From: Bradyrhizobium sp. CSA207 | GTDB taxonomy: Bacteria > Pseudomonadota > Alphaproteobacteria > Rhizobiales > Xanthobacteraceae | Reading direction: 5' to 3' | Length of the DNA stretch: 64,000 nucleotides | NCBI RefSeq assembly: GCF_029051685.1 | Contig: NZ_JAACFT010000003.1 | Location: 1-64,000, forward strand | Shown here: piece after piece, positions 52,115 to 60,274 of the stretch | How the letters are laid out: the number at the start of each line of letters is the position of its first letter | Position numbering within the stretch: position 1 is the first letter of the stretch | Notes under the pieces: model-generated | The model's database searches: none | Seen by the model: only the letters and a program-made list of their open reading frames with translations | Told to the model about the DNA's origin: nothing | Position numbers and translations under genes: made by a program

Positions 52115-53122
52115 ATGAGTTCCAAAGGGTCTGCACCGGCAAAGGCCGGCTTGCGCGTCGGCGTCATTGGTGCCGGCGTGATGGGCAGCAACCACGCGCG
52201 CGTGCTCGCGGGGTTGCCCGGCGTCAGCCTTGTCGGTGTGGTCGATCCTTCGCCGGTTCACCTCGCGCGCACATGCGAGCTCGCCAACTGCCAGGGTTTC
52301 GAAACGCTCGATCAGCTGCTCGCCGCGGGCGTCGATGCCGTCACCATCGCGGCGCCGACCCATCTGCATCACGAGATCGCGCTCGCCTGCATCGCCAAGA
52401 ACATCCACGTGCTGGTCGAGAAGCCGATTGCGTCCACGGTCGCGGAAGGCCGCGAGATCGTTTCCGCCGCGCAAAAGGCCGGCGTGACGCTGATGGTCGG
52501 CCATGTCGAGCGCTTCAATCCGGCGGTCGCCGCCGTCAAGCAGGCGATCGCGGGCGAGGACATACTCTCGATCGCGATCACGCGCGTCGGTCCGTTCCCG
52601 CCGCGCATGTCCAATGTCGGCGTCGTCATCGATCTCGCCGTGCACGACATCGATCTGATCCGCTGGTTCACCGAATCCGACATCGTCGAGGTGCAGCCGC
52701 AATTGTCGAGCGCTGTGGCCGAGCGCGAGGATATCGCGCTGTTGCAGTTCCGCACCGCATCCGGCGTGCTCGCCCATATCAACACCAACTGGCTGACGCC
52801 GTTCAAGGCGCGCAGCGTCACGGTCGCGACCCGCGGCAAATATGTGATGGGCGATCTCTTGACGCGCCAGGTCACCGAATGTTTCGGCTTCAAGCCCGAT
52901 GGCAGCTATTCGATGCGGCATCTGCCGGTCGGGCACGACGAGCCCTTGCGCGCCGAACTGATCGCGTTCCTTCGGGCCGTCCGCCACGGCGAGACGCCGG
53001 CGGTGACCGGCGACGAGGGCGTTGCCAGCCTCGAAATCGCCACGCAGTGCCTCGAAACGCCATCGCGGCCCGCCGCCACGTCGTCGCCAGCCCGCACGGG
53101 CCCGCGCCGCGTCGCCGGCTGA
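52115..53122 (+). CDS. Gfo/Idh/MocA-family nucleotide-sugar dehydrogenase (WbpB-like)
   Basis: 335 residues. Rossmann motif GVIGAGVMGSNHARVLAGLP (about 12-31), the EKPIA block (about 105) and a C-terminal alpha/beta domain with NVGVVIDLAVHDIDLIRW, containing the catalytic His. Together with the following aminotransferase this looks like the WbpB/WbpE pair: 3-dehydrogenation of a UDP-HexNAc or its uronate, then 3-amination, giving 2,3-diamino sugars. The last 25 residues are Pro/Ser/Arg-rich and poorly conserved. There is a 185-nt gap to manC with no clear terminator. Confidence 0.82.
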   Translation: MSSKGSAPAKAGLRVGVIGAGVMGSNHARVLAGLPGVSLVGVVDPSPVHLARTCELANCQGFETLDQLLAAGVDAVTIAAPTHLHHEIALACIAKNIHVLVEKPIASTVAEGREIVSAAQKAGVTLMVGHVERFNPAVAAVKQAIAGEDILSIAITRVGPFPPRMSNVGVVIDLAVHDIDLIRWFTESDIVEVQPQLSSAVAEREDIALLQFRTASGVLAHINTNWLTPFKARSVTVATRGKYVMGDLLTRQVTECFGFKPDGSYSMRHLPVGHDEPLRAELIAFLRAVRHGETPAVTGDEGVASLEIATQCLETPSRPAATSSPARTGPRRVAG

Positions 53123-53131
53123 TCCTCCTCC

Positions 53132-54325
53132 ATGTCGACAGCTCCAACCACGCAAGACAATCGGCAAGGCGCCATGAACCAGCATCTGCGTTCCGATCCC
53201 ATTCCGTTCATCGATGTCGGCTCGCAGCGACGCCGGCTCGGCGCCTCGCTCGATGCGGCCGTCAAGCGCGTGCTCGACCATTGCCAGTTCGTCAACGGCC
53301 CGGAGGTCGCCGAGCTCGAGGCGCAGCTCGCGGCCTATTGCGGCGCCAAGCACGTGGTGTGCTGCGCCAGCGGCACCGATGCGCTGCTGATGGTGCTGAT
53401 GGCGAAGAACGTCGGCCCCGGCGATGCCGTGCTGTGTCCCTCGTTCACCTTCATTGCCACCGCCTCGCCGGCGGCGCGGACCGGCGCTACGCCGGTCTAC
53501 GTCGATGTCGACGAAGCGACTTTCAACATGAGTCCTGAGTCCCTCAAGCGCGGCATCGCCACCGCGCGGAAGGCCGGCTTGAAGCCTGTGGCGGTCATTC
53601 CCGTCGACCTGTTCGGGCAGCCCGCCGATCACGACGCCATCGCGGCAATCGCGAAGGCCGAGGGCCTGTTCGTGATCGATGACGCCGCGCAAAGTTTTGG
53701 CGCGAGCTACGAGGGCCGCAAGCTCGGCACCGAGGCGCTCGCGACCACGACCAGCTTCTTCCCGGCCAAACCGCTCGGCTGCTTCGGCGACGGCGGCGCG
53801 ATCTTCACCGACGACGACGAGCTCGCCGCCACCCTGCGCAGCATCCGCGTGCATGGGCAGGGCGTGGACAAATACGACAACGTCCGCCTCGGCTTGACCG
53901 GCCGGCTCGACACCATGCAGGCCGCGATCCTGATCGAGAAGCTGAAGATTTTCGACGACGAGGTCGCTGCCCGCAACAAGGTTGCGGAGCGCTATGCGCG
54001 CGGCCTGTCCAATGTCGTCACCGTGCCGCGCCTTGCATCCGGCTGCACCTCGGTCTGGGCGCAGTACACCATCCGCTTGCCTGAGGGGACCGACCGCGAC
54101 GGCTTTGCCGCCGCGCTGAAGGCCCAGGGCGTGCCGACCGCGATCTATTATGCGAAGTCGATGCATCAGCAGACCGCCTACAAGCACTATCCGGTCGCCG
54201 ACGGCGGCCTGCCGGGCTGCGAGAACCTGTCGGCGGACGTCATCAGCCTGCCGATGCACCCCTATCTCGACGAGGCCGCCCAGGAGCGAATCATCGCCGC
54301 AGTCCGCGGTGCGGTTTCGGGCTGA
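53132..54325 (+). CDS. DegT/DnrJ/EryC1/StrS-family sugar aminotransferase (WbpE-like)
   Basis: 397 residues. The PLP-binding Lys213 is in SFFPAKPLGCFGDGG; DDAAQSFGASYEG (183-195) holds the Asp that contacts the cofactor and CASGTDALLMVL (78-89) the phosphate-binding group. FIDVGSQRRRL at the start is usual for the WbpE/VioA branch. It transfers an amino group from glutamate to a 3-keto sugar made by the preceding enzyme, 9 nt upstream. MNQHLRS at residue 15 is an alternative start. Confidence 0.9.
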   Translation: MSTAPTTQDNRQGAMNQHLRSDPIPFIDVGSQRRRLGASLDAAVKRVLDHCQFVNGPEVAELEAQLAAYCGAKHVVCCASGTDALLMVLMAKNVGPGDAVLCPSFTFIATASPAARTGATPVYVDVDEATFNMSPESLKRGIATARKAGLKPVAVIPVDLFGQPADHDAIAAIAKAEGLFVIDDAAQSFGASYEGRKLGTEALATTTSFFPAKPLGCFGDGGAIFTDDDELAATLRSIRVHGQGVDKYDNVRLGLTGRLDTMQAAILIEKLKIFDDEVAARNKVAERYARGLSNVVTVPRLASGCTSVWAQYTIRLPEGTDRDGFAAALKAQGVPTAIYYAKSMHQQTAYKHYPVADGGLPGCENLSADVISLPMHPYLDEAAQERIIAAVRGAVSG

Positions 54326-54350
54326 TCTGGCCGTTTTGCCGCGCCGCTGC

Positions 54351-54486
54351 TTCACCTCTCCCCAGCGGGGAGAGGTCGGATTGCGTAGCAATCCGGGTGA
54401 GGGGCCGCAGCGTTCGGAGGGTCCGTAACCCCTCACCCGGATCGCATCTTTCGATGCGCTCCGACCTCTCCCTACGGGAGAGGTGA
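54351..54486. repeat. Palindromic intergenic repeat, family C, copy 2
   Basis: Perfect terminal inverted repeat TTCACCTCTCCC / GGGAGAGGTGAA. Inside are hairpins based on CCCCAGCGGGGAGAGG, GGATTGCGTAGCAATCC and CTCACCCGGATCGCATC with GATGCG. It has the same build as 4541-4684. Confidence 0.85.
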
Positions 54487-54568
54487 ACACAGCCGAGCAA
54501 CCGTCTTTTTTGATCACATCGGACTTCAGAGCCTTATCGGTTGACGGATAAGTCTTTAGAACAGACGC

Positions 54569-56098
54569 ATGCTCGGACGTATCTTCACGGTTGGCGGATA
54601 TACGCTGCTCTCGCGGCTGACGGGATTTGCCCGCGACATCATGCTCGCGGCGATCCTCGGCGCCGGCCCGGTGGCCGACGCCTTCTTCGTGGCGCTGCGG
54701 CTGCCCAATCACTTCCGCGCGATCTTCGCCGAGGGCGCCTTCAACGCCGCCTGGGTGCCGGCCTATGCCCATGTCCATGGTGAGCGCGGCGAGACAGCCG
54801 CAAAACTGTTCGCCGATCGCATCTTCACGCTGCTGCTGGCTTCGCAGGTCATGCTCCTGGTCGTCGCCTGGCTGTTCATGCCACAGGCCATGAGCATCCT
54901 GGCGCCCGGCTTTAGTGAGGATGCCGAGCAGCGCAAGCTCGCGATCGAACTGACCCGGATCACCTTTCCCTATTTGCTGCTGATCACGCTGGTGACGCTC
55001 TATGGCGGCATGCTCAACGTGATGCAGCGTTTTGCCAGCGCCGCGGCCGCGTCGATCTTCCTCAATGTCGCGATGATGATGACGCTGGCGCTGGCCGCCT
55101 GGTTTCCCAATGCGGGGCACGCCGCCGCCTGGGGCGTCCTGATTTCGGGCTTCCTGCAATATTTTCTTCTTGCGGGCGATCTCGCCCGCCACGGCGGCCT
55201 GCCGCGCTTTGCACCGCTCAAGCTCGACGAAGATGTCCGCGCCTTCTTCAAGGCGCTCGGTCCGGCGACGCTAGGCTCGATGGGGACGCAGGTCGCGCTG
55301 TTCGCCGACACCATCATCGCGACCTTCCTGCCCGCCGGCGCGCTGTCGGCGCTCTACTATGCCGACCGCCTCAACCAGCTGCCGATCGGTGTCATCGGCA
55401 TCGCCATCGGCACGGTGCTGCTGCCGGAGATGTCACGGCGGATCACGGCCAATGATCATGACGGCGCGATGAAGGCACAGCGCCGCGCGTTCGAGTTCAC
55501 GCTGCTGTTCTCGGTGCCGTTCGTCGCGGCCTTCGTGACCGTGCCCGAGGCGATCATGCGTGCGCTGTTCGCTCGCGGCGCGTTCTCAAAGGCCGATGCT
55601 GCTGCAGCCGGTGCCACGCTCGCCGCCTATGCCATCGGCTTGATCCCCTTCGTGCTGATCCGCAGTGCGGTCGCGACCTTCTATGCGCGCAAGGATACGG
55701 CGACGCCGGTCCGCGCCTCTCTGACCGGCATTGCCGTCAACGTCGCGTTGAAGGTCGCGTTGATGGGATCGCTGGCCCAGATCGGCCTGGCGCTGGCGAC
55801 CGCCGTCGGCGTCTGGACCAATCTGCTGCTCGTACTCACCTTCGCAGTGCGGCGCGGCTATCTCGCATTCGATCGGGCACTGGTGCAATCGCTCGCCAAA
55901 TTCGTCCTGATCGGCCTGATCCTCGCCGCCGGGCTATGGCTGACCGCGCATTTCGGCGCGATCTATTTCTCCACCATGCCGAGCTTCCGGGACGAAATGA
56001 CGCTGGCGCTGCTGATGATCACTGGGACCTTCATCTACGCCTTCTGTATCCTGGTGCTATTCGGCCGCGGCTGGCTGTTCTCACTGGTGCGCGGCTAG
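54569..56098 (+). CDS. murJ: Lipid II flippase MurJ
   Basis: 509 residues with about 14 membrane helices of MOP-superfamily type. TLLSRLTGFARDIMLAAILG-type text (LSRLTGFARDIMLAAILGAG) at 13-32 and RLPNHFRAIFAEGAFNAAWVP at about 43-63 are the MurJ signature, including the essential cytoplasmic arginine region; GALSALYYADRLNQLPIGVIG is the helix 7-8 block. It exports lipid II for peptidoglycan. It follows the amino-sugar genes in the same direction and, being essential, is likely transcribed also on its own. The start at 54569 lacks a strong ribosome site. Confidence 0.93.
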   Translation: MLGRIFTVGGYTLLSRLTGFARDIMLAAILGAGPVADAFFVALRLPNHFRAIFAEGAFNAAWVPAYAHVHGERGETAAKLFADRIFTLLLASQVMLLVVAWLFMPQAMSILAPGFSEDAEQRKLAIELTRITFPYLLLITLVTLYGGMLNVMQRFASAAAASIFLNVAMMMTLALAAWFPNAGHAAAWGVLISGFLQYFLLAGDLARHGGLPRFAPLKLDEDVRAFFKALGPATLGSMGTQVALFADTIIATFLPAGALSALYYADRLNQLPIGVIGIAIGTVLLPEMSRRITANDHDGAMKAQRRAFEFTLLFSVPFVAAFVTVPEAIMRALFARGAFSKADAAAAGATLAAYAIGLIPFVLIRSAVATFYARKDTATPVRASLTGIAVNVALKVALMGSLAQIGLALATAVGVWTNLLLVLTFAVRRGYLAFDRALVQSLAKFVLIGLILAAGLWLTAHFGAIYFSTMPSFRDEMTLALLMITGTFIYAFCILVLFGRGWLFSLVRG

Positions 56099-56228
56099 GC
56101 GACTTCAATAGATTCGTCGCGTCCATTTTACGGAGGACGAATGCGCCGGAGCGGGTGCTCGCCTCTAAGGTGCAACCTACATCCGCACAGCCCTTGATTT
56201 TGCATAGTTGCTGTGGTACTGACGCCAC

Positions 56229-56306
56229 ATGATCAAATCAGTGCGCAAAGTCACCTGCAACCACATGACCCGCTTCGGCTGGGCCGTGGGAGGAGTCGTG
56301 CGCTAG
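56229..56306 (+). other. Possible 25-codon ORF or small RNA upstream of a terminator
   Basis: An open frame MIKSVRKVTCNHMTRFGWAV-GGVVR ends 27 nt before a rho-independent terminator. A possible promoter (TTGATT near 56195, weak -10) lies upstream. It could be a leader peptide, a small RNA or chance. The rest of the 307-nt gap 56099-56405 shows no other gene. Confidence 0.25.
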
Positions 56307-56333
56307 GAATTCGACGACGACATCTCTTCCACC

Positions 56334-56366
56334 AGGCCCCGCCGGCATCGGACGGGGCCTTTTCTT
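56334..56366 (+). terminator. Rho-independent terminator
   Basis: Stem AGGCCCCG (56334-56341) / CGGGGCCT (56353-56360), 11-nt loop, followed by TTTTCTTT. It ends a short transcript that would begin within the gap after murJ; the DUF1127 gene starts 40 nt later. Confidence 0.8.
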
Positions 56367-56405
56367 TGGCCACGCTCCCTGCCGGCACAACAGCAGGAGC
56401 ATCCG

Positions 56406-56696
56406 ATGCCACCTCAACAGACGGACATCGCACCCGCGACCGAGCGCGATGCCGCGGCGCTGCGCCCCGACATCGCATTGGCGAGGAGCATTTTAAGCCT
56501 GATCACGCGATACTGGCGTGCGTTTCAGGAGCGGCGCCGGCGGCAGGGCCCACGAGTCACCTTGCAGGATCTGAGTGACAGGGAGCTGATGGATATCGGC
56601 CTGACGCGTGACGAGATCGACTACGTCACGCTAGAACGGGCTATCGATAGGCTAAGAGATAGCACGACGCATCTGTGGGGCCGTGGTGTGATGTAA
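56406..56696 (+). CDS. DUF1127-domain protein
   Basis: 96 residues. After a 45-residue tail and a basic helix (RYWRAFQERRRRQGPR) comes VTLQDLSDRELMDIGLTRDE-IDYV (about 51-74), the DUF1127/YjiS motif. In alphaproteobacteria small DUF1127 proteins affect RNA turnover, phosphate/carbon metabolism and stress responses, and are strongly regulated at the RNA level. This one is longer than the 40-70 residue forms. It follows a terminator, so it has its own promoter in the short space before it. Confidence 0.85.
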   Translation: MPPQQTDIAPATERDAAALRPDIALARSILSLITRYWRAFQERRRRQGPRVTLQDLSDRELMDIGLTRDEIDYVTLERAIDRLRDSTTHLWGRGVM

Positions 56697-56733
56697 CTTG
56701 AAGAGGAGTTGGTGGGCAGCCTATTCGCGGCTG

Positions 56734-56846
56734 ATCCTTCGAGACGTCCGCCTTTGGCGGCTCTTCAGGATGAGGTCTCGTTTCGCGGCGTAATCCTAGA
56801 CCCTCATGGTGAGGAGCGCCGCTTTGGGCGCGTCTCGAACCATGAA
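56734..56846. repeat. Palindromic intergenic repeat, family D
   Basis: Outer arms ATCCTTCGAGAC and GTCTCGAACCAT nearly pair. Inside are GTCCGCCTTTGGCGGCTCTTCAGGATGAG-type and CATGGTGAGGAGCGCCGCTTTGGGCGCG-type hairpins (each read in shorter pieces here). It fills most of the 299-nt gap after the DUF1127 gene. Confidence 0.75.
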
Positions 56847-56995
56847 GCCGAACTCTCTCCCGCCCTCCAGAACGCCATGTGCGGGTGCGCTGGGCTTCCC
56901 CGGCCAGCGATCAATATGCCTAGCTAAAGCCGTTTGCCTTGTCACATTTTCCACGGCAGTATGCGGCAAAACAACCATGAGGACATGGAGAGAAA

Positions 56996-59305
56996 ATGGC
57001 GGCTCCCATCAAGTTCGGCGTTGGCCAAAGCGTGCTGCGCAAGGAGGATGACGCACTCATCCGCGGCAAGGGCCGCTATACCGACGATTATGCGCCGCAG
57101 GCCGCACTTCACGCCCTGATGCTGCGCTCGCCGCACGCGCATGCCAAATACACCATCGATGTGAGCCGCGCCCGCGCGCTGCCTGGCGTTGCGCTGATCC
57201 TGACCGCCGACGACGTTGCGGATCTCGGCAATCTGCCGTGCCTGTTCAATCTCGAGACCGATCCGTTCACCGGCCCGCCTTACCCCATCCTTGCCAAGGA
57301 CGAGGTGCGCCATGTCGGCGATTCCATCGCCTTCGTGGTCGCCGAGACCATCGACCAGGCCCGCGACGCCATCGAGGCGATCGAGGTCAAATGGAGCCCG
57401 CTGCCGGCGGTGACCGGCGTCGTCAATGCCGTGAAAAAGGGCGCGCCGCAGGTCTGGCCGGACAAGCCCGGCAATGTGCTGTTCGACGTCTCGATCGGCG
57501 ACAAGGCCGCGACCGAAGCCGCCTTTGCGAAGGCGCATGCGGTCGCGGAAATCTCCATCGTCAATCCGCGCGTGGTCGCAAGCTTCATGGAGACGCGCGC
57601 GGCGGTCTGCGAATACGACGCCAAGAATGATCATCTGACATTGACCGTCGGCAGCCAGGGCAGCCACCGTCTGCGCGATATCCTCTGCCAGAACGTGCTG
57701 AATATCCCGACCGACAAGATGCGGGTGATCTGCCCCGACGTCGGCGGCGGTTTTGGCACAAAACTGTTTCCGTACCGCGAATACGCCTTGGTCGCGGTCG
57801 CCGCGCGCAAATTGAAGAAGGCGGTGAGATGGGCGGCCGACCGCACCGAGCATTTCATGGGTGACGCGCAAGGCCGCGACAACGTCACCACCGCGAAGAT
57901 GGCGCTCGCCGAGGACGGCAAATTCCTCGCCATGGATTGCGACCTGATGGGCGACATGGGTGCGTATCTGTCGACCTTCGGGCCCTACATTCCCCATGGC
58001 GGCGCCGGCATGCTGCCCGGCCTCTACGACATCCGGGCTTTCCACTGCCGGGTGCGCACCATCTTCACCAACAGCGTTCCGGTCGATGCCTATCGCGGTG
58101 CGGGCCGGCCCGAGGCGGCCTATGTCATCGAGCGCCTTGTCGACGCGTGCGCGCGAAAACTCGACATGACGCCGGATGCCATCCGCCGCAAGAATTTTAT
58201 TCAGCCAAAGGCGCTGCCGTACAAGACGGCCACGGGCAAGGTCTATGATTCCGGCGATTTCGCCGCGCATCTGAAGCGGGCGATGGAGATCGCCGAGTGG
58301 AAGGAGTTTCCCAAGCGCGCAAAGCTCGCCAAGAAGCAGGGGCTGATCCGCGGCATTGGCTTAGCGAGCTATGTCGAGATCTGTGGCGTGATGGGCGAAG
58401 AGACCGCCAATGTGCGGCTCGATCCCAATGGCGATGTCACCGTCCTGATCGGCACGCAATCGAGCGGGCAGGGTCATCAGACCGCTTATGCGCAGATCGT
58501 CGCCGAGCAGTTCGGCTTGCCGCCGGAGCGCGTGCATGTCCGCCAGGGCGACACTGCCGAGATCGCGACCGGTCTCGGCACCGGCGGCTCGGCCTCGATT
58601 CCCTCCGGCGGCGTCAGCGTCGAGCGTGCCACGCGCGAACTCGGGCAGAAGCTGAAGGAGATTGCGGCGCAGGCGCTGGAAGCTGGCGCCGGCGACCTCG
58701 AGATCTCGGAGGGCGTGGTACGGATCGCCGGCACCGACCGTTCGATCTCGTTCGCCGATCTCGCCAAGCGGCCGGGCGCCGATCCCTCGAAGCTGAACGG
58801 CAGCGCGACCTTCGCCAGCGCCGACGGTACCTATCCGAACGGTACCCATCTGGCGGAAGTCGAGATCGATCCGGCCACCGGCATCATCAAGATCGTCAAT
58901 TACGTGATCGTCGACGATTTCGGCAAGACGCTCAATCCGCTGCTGCTGGCCGGCCAGGTGCATGGCGGCGCCATGCAGGGCATCGGTCAGGCCTTGATGG
59001 AGCAGGTGGTCTACGGCGCCAGTGACGGGCAGCTCATCACCGCCACCTACATGGACTATGCGCTGCCGCGCGCGGCTGACGGTCCGTCCTTCGTGTTCGA
59101 GACCGCCAACGTCCCCTGCAAGACCAATCCGCTCGGCGTGAAGGGCGCGGGCGAGGCCGGTGCGATCGGCTCCTGTCCGGCCGTCGTCAACGCCATCGTC
59201 GACGGGCTGTGGCGCGAATACAAGATCGACCACATCGACATGCCGGCGACGCCGGAGCGGGTGTGGATCGCCATCCACGAGCACCATCGGCGTCACAGCC
59301 TTTAA
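56996..59305 (+). CDS. Molybdenum hydroxylase (xanthine dehydrogenase/CoxL family) large subunit, orphan
   Basis: 769 residues, a complete molybdopterin subunit. It begins GVGQSVLRKEDDALIRGKGRY, has CPDVGGGFGTKLFPYREYAL (about 245-264) for the cofactor, DAYRGAGRPEAAYVIERLVD (about 365-384) and the catalytic Glu720 in GVKGAGEAGAIG. The active-site loop is AYRGAGRPE, not the AYxCSFR of CO dehydrogenase, so it is not form I CODH; form II CODH-like or an aldehyde/aromatic hydroxylase is likelier. The usual FAD (medium) and 2Fe-2S (small) subunit genes are absent on both sides. It must pair with subunits from elsewhere or be a relic. A short GAGA ribosome site precedes it. Confidence 0.88.
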   Translation: MAAPIKFGVGQSVLRKEDDALIRGKGRYTDDYAPQAALHALMLRSPHAHAKYTIDVSRARALPGVALILTADDVADLGNLPCLFNLETDPFTGPPYPILAKDEVRHVGDSIAFVVAETIDQARDAIEAIEVKWSPLPAVTGVVNAVKKGAPQVWPDKPGNVLFDVSIGDKAATEAAFAKAHAVAEISIVNPRVVASFMETRAAVCEYDAKNDHLTLTVGSQGSHRLRDILCQNVLNIPTDKMRVICPDVGGGFGTKLFPYREYALVAVAARKLKKAVRWAADRTEHFMGDAQGRDNVTTAKMALAEDGKFLAMDCDLMGDMGAYLSTFGPYIPHGGAGMLPGLYDIRAFHCRVRTIFTNSVPVDAYRGAGRPEAAYVIERLVDACARKLDMTPDAIRRKNFIQPKALPYKTATGKVYDSGDFAAHLKRAMEIAEWKEFPKRAKLAKKQGLIRGIGLASYVEICGVMGEETANVRLDPNGDVTVLIGTQSSGQGHQTAYAQIVAEQFGLPPERVHVRQGDTAEIATGLGTGGSASIPSGGVSVERATRELGQKLKEIAAQALEAGAGDLEISEGVVRIAGTDRSISFADLAKRPGADPSKLNGSATFASADGTYPNGTHLAEVEIDPATGIIKIVNYVIVDDFGKTLNPLLLAGQVHGGAMQGIGQALMEQVVYGASDGQLITATYMDYALPRAADGPSFVFETANVPCKTNPLGVKGAGEAGAIGSCPAVVNAIVDGLWREYKIDHIDMPATPERVWIAIHEHHRRHSL

Positions 59306-59326
59306 CAAATCCCCGATCTCCCCGTG

Positions 59327-59357
59327 CGGGAATAAATGTCGCGCACGGGGTTCTAAT
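59327..59357 (+). promoter_or_regulatory. Candidate ECF-type promoter of the cytochrome gene
   Basis: CGGGAATAAA at 59327-59336, 13 nt, then GTTCTAAT at 59350-59357. The same CGGGAATAAA box occurs upstream of the CHRD gene (62161-62170, other strand). It overlaps a 9-bp hairpin CCCCGTGCG/CGCACGGGG (59320-59350) that may instead be a weak terminator of the gene before. Confidence 0.4.
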
Positions 59358-59426
59358 CTGGATGGACGGATACCCGTGAAACGGGTGGACGGTCTTTCTC
59401 AAATTCTGCGAGCCGGAGAACAAGCA

Positions 59427-59876
59427 ATGAAACGGATGATGATTGTCGCGACGACCCTGCTGTTGGGCGCAGGCGCCGTGATGGCGCAGCAGGAGGTCGC
59501 CGTTCAACAGGACAATTTGATGCGTTCGCAGGCCAAGAGCCTCTACACCGTCATCCAGAAGATGACCAAGGGCGACATCCCCTACAACCGGAAGGCCGTC
59601 GACGAGGCGCTCGCCAATCTCGAGGCCGACGTCGCCAAGATCGCAAAAACCTTCGAGATCAATCCCAAGCAGGACGTGGTCAACGGCAGCTACGGTGCGT
59701 CGCCAAAAGTCTGGCAGAACAAGGCCGATTTCGATTCCAAGATCCCGCCGGTGCAGAAGGCGATCGCCGACGTCAAGGGCAAGATCACCGACGTCGCGAG
59801 CCTGAAGGCGGCCTACACCGCGGTCAACGACCGCTGCAACGACTGCCATGAGACGTATCGGCTCAAGCTGAAGTAG
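59427..59876 (+). CDS. Cytochrome c' (class II cytochrome c)
   Basis: 149 residues. The signal peptide ends MAQQ near residue 21 (LLLGAGAVMAQ). The mature four-helix-bundle protein has one heme site at the C-terminus, C137-N-D-C140-H141, as in cytochromes c'/c556. These periplasmic proteins bind NO or carry electrons. It is 121 nt after the molybdenum hydroxylase gene, in the same direction, with a possible own promoter between, so an electron-transfer link to that enzyme is possible but unproven. The start MKRMMIV has GGAGA 8 nt upstream. Confidence 0.88.
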   Translation: MKRMMIVATTLLLGAGAVMAQQEVAVQQDNLMRSQAKSLYTVIQKMTKGDIPYNRKAVDEALANLEADVAKIAKTFEINPKQDVVNGSYGASPKVWQNKADFDSKIPPVQKAIADVKGKITDVASLKAAYTAVNDRCNDCHETYRLKLK

Positions 59877-59930
59877 CGGTTTGGGCTTATTTGCGTGCGT
59901 TGTCTGAACCGTCATTGCTGCAAGCTCGGC

Positions 59931-60044
59931 GTCATCGTCCGCCTTGTGCGCACTGGGGCGGGCGATCCAGTACGCCACGGCAGTGCAGGGAACGTTGGAC
60001 GTCTCTGGAATACTGGATTCCCCGCCTTCGCGGGGAATGACAGG
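59931..60044. repeat. Palindromic intergenic repeat, family A, copy 3
   Basis: The left end hairpin is formed by CGTCCGCC and GGCGGGCG with a long loop; ATCCAGTA (59965-59972), 38 nt, TACTGGAT (60011-60018), then right hairpin TTCCCCGC-CTTC-GCGGGGAA. That right hairpin is the same module that forms the left end of copy 1. The other parts of the gap 59877-60274 show no gene. Confidence 0.85.
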
Positions 60045-60274
60045 CTGAGAGAGGCGCCGCTGTGGCGTCCATGACGGACATGGCCGCCACCCGTCCTGAG
60101 TCGACGCGCACAAGGTAGCGGGAAATTCTGCTCGCAAGGCCTGACGGATCGCTGTCAGAGCGGCTATCTTCACCTCAGCCGCCGCGACATTGACGTGCGC
60201 CGTTGGATAATCTTGCCCAACTACACGGAGTTCCAACGCGCGACGAGAATCCAACCAGGACAGCGAGACAGGCC

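Noticed and set aside
51986..55192. A 1068-codon open frame on the minus strand
   Set aside because: It runs antisense to the WbpB-like, WbpE-like and MurJ genes, whose proteins are clearly recognisable. Its translation is low-complexity (His, Asp, Arg, Gly-rich), as expected for shadows in GC-rich DNA.
56709..56927. Open frame of 72 codons after the DUF1127 gene
   Set aside because: It coincides with palindromic repeat family D; the translation reflects the repeat.
56996..59305. Aerobic CO dehydrogenase CoxL (form I)
   Set aside because: The active-site loop reads AYRGAGR and lacks the AYxCSFR motif; no coxM or coxS is nearby.
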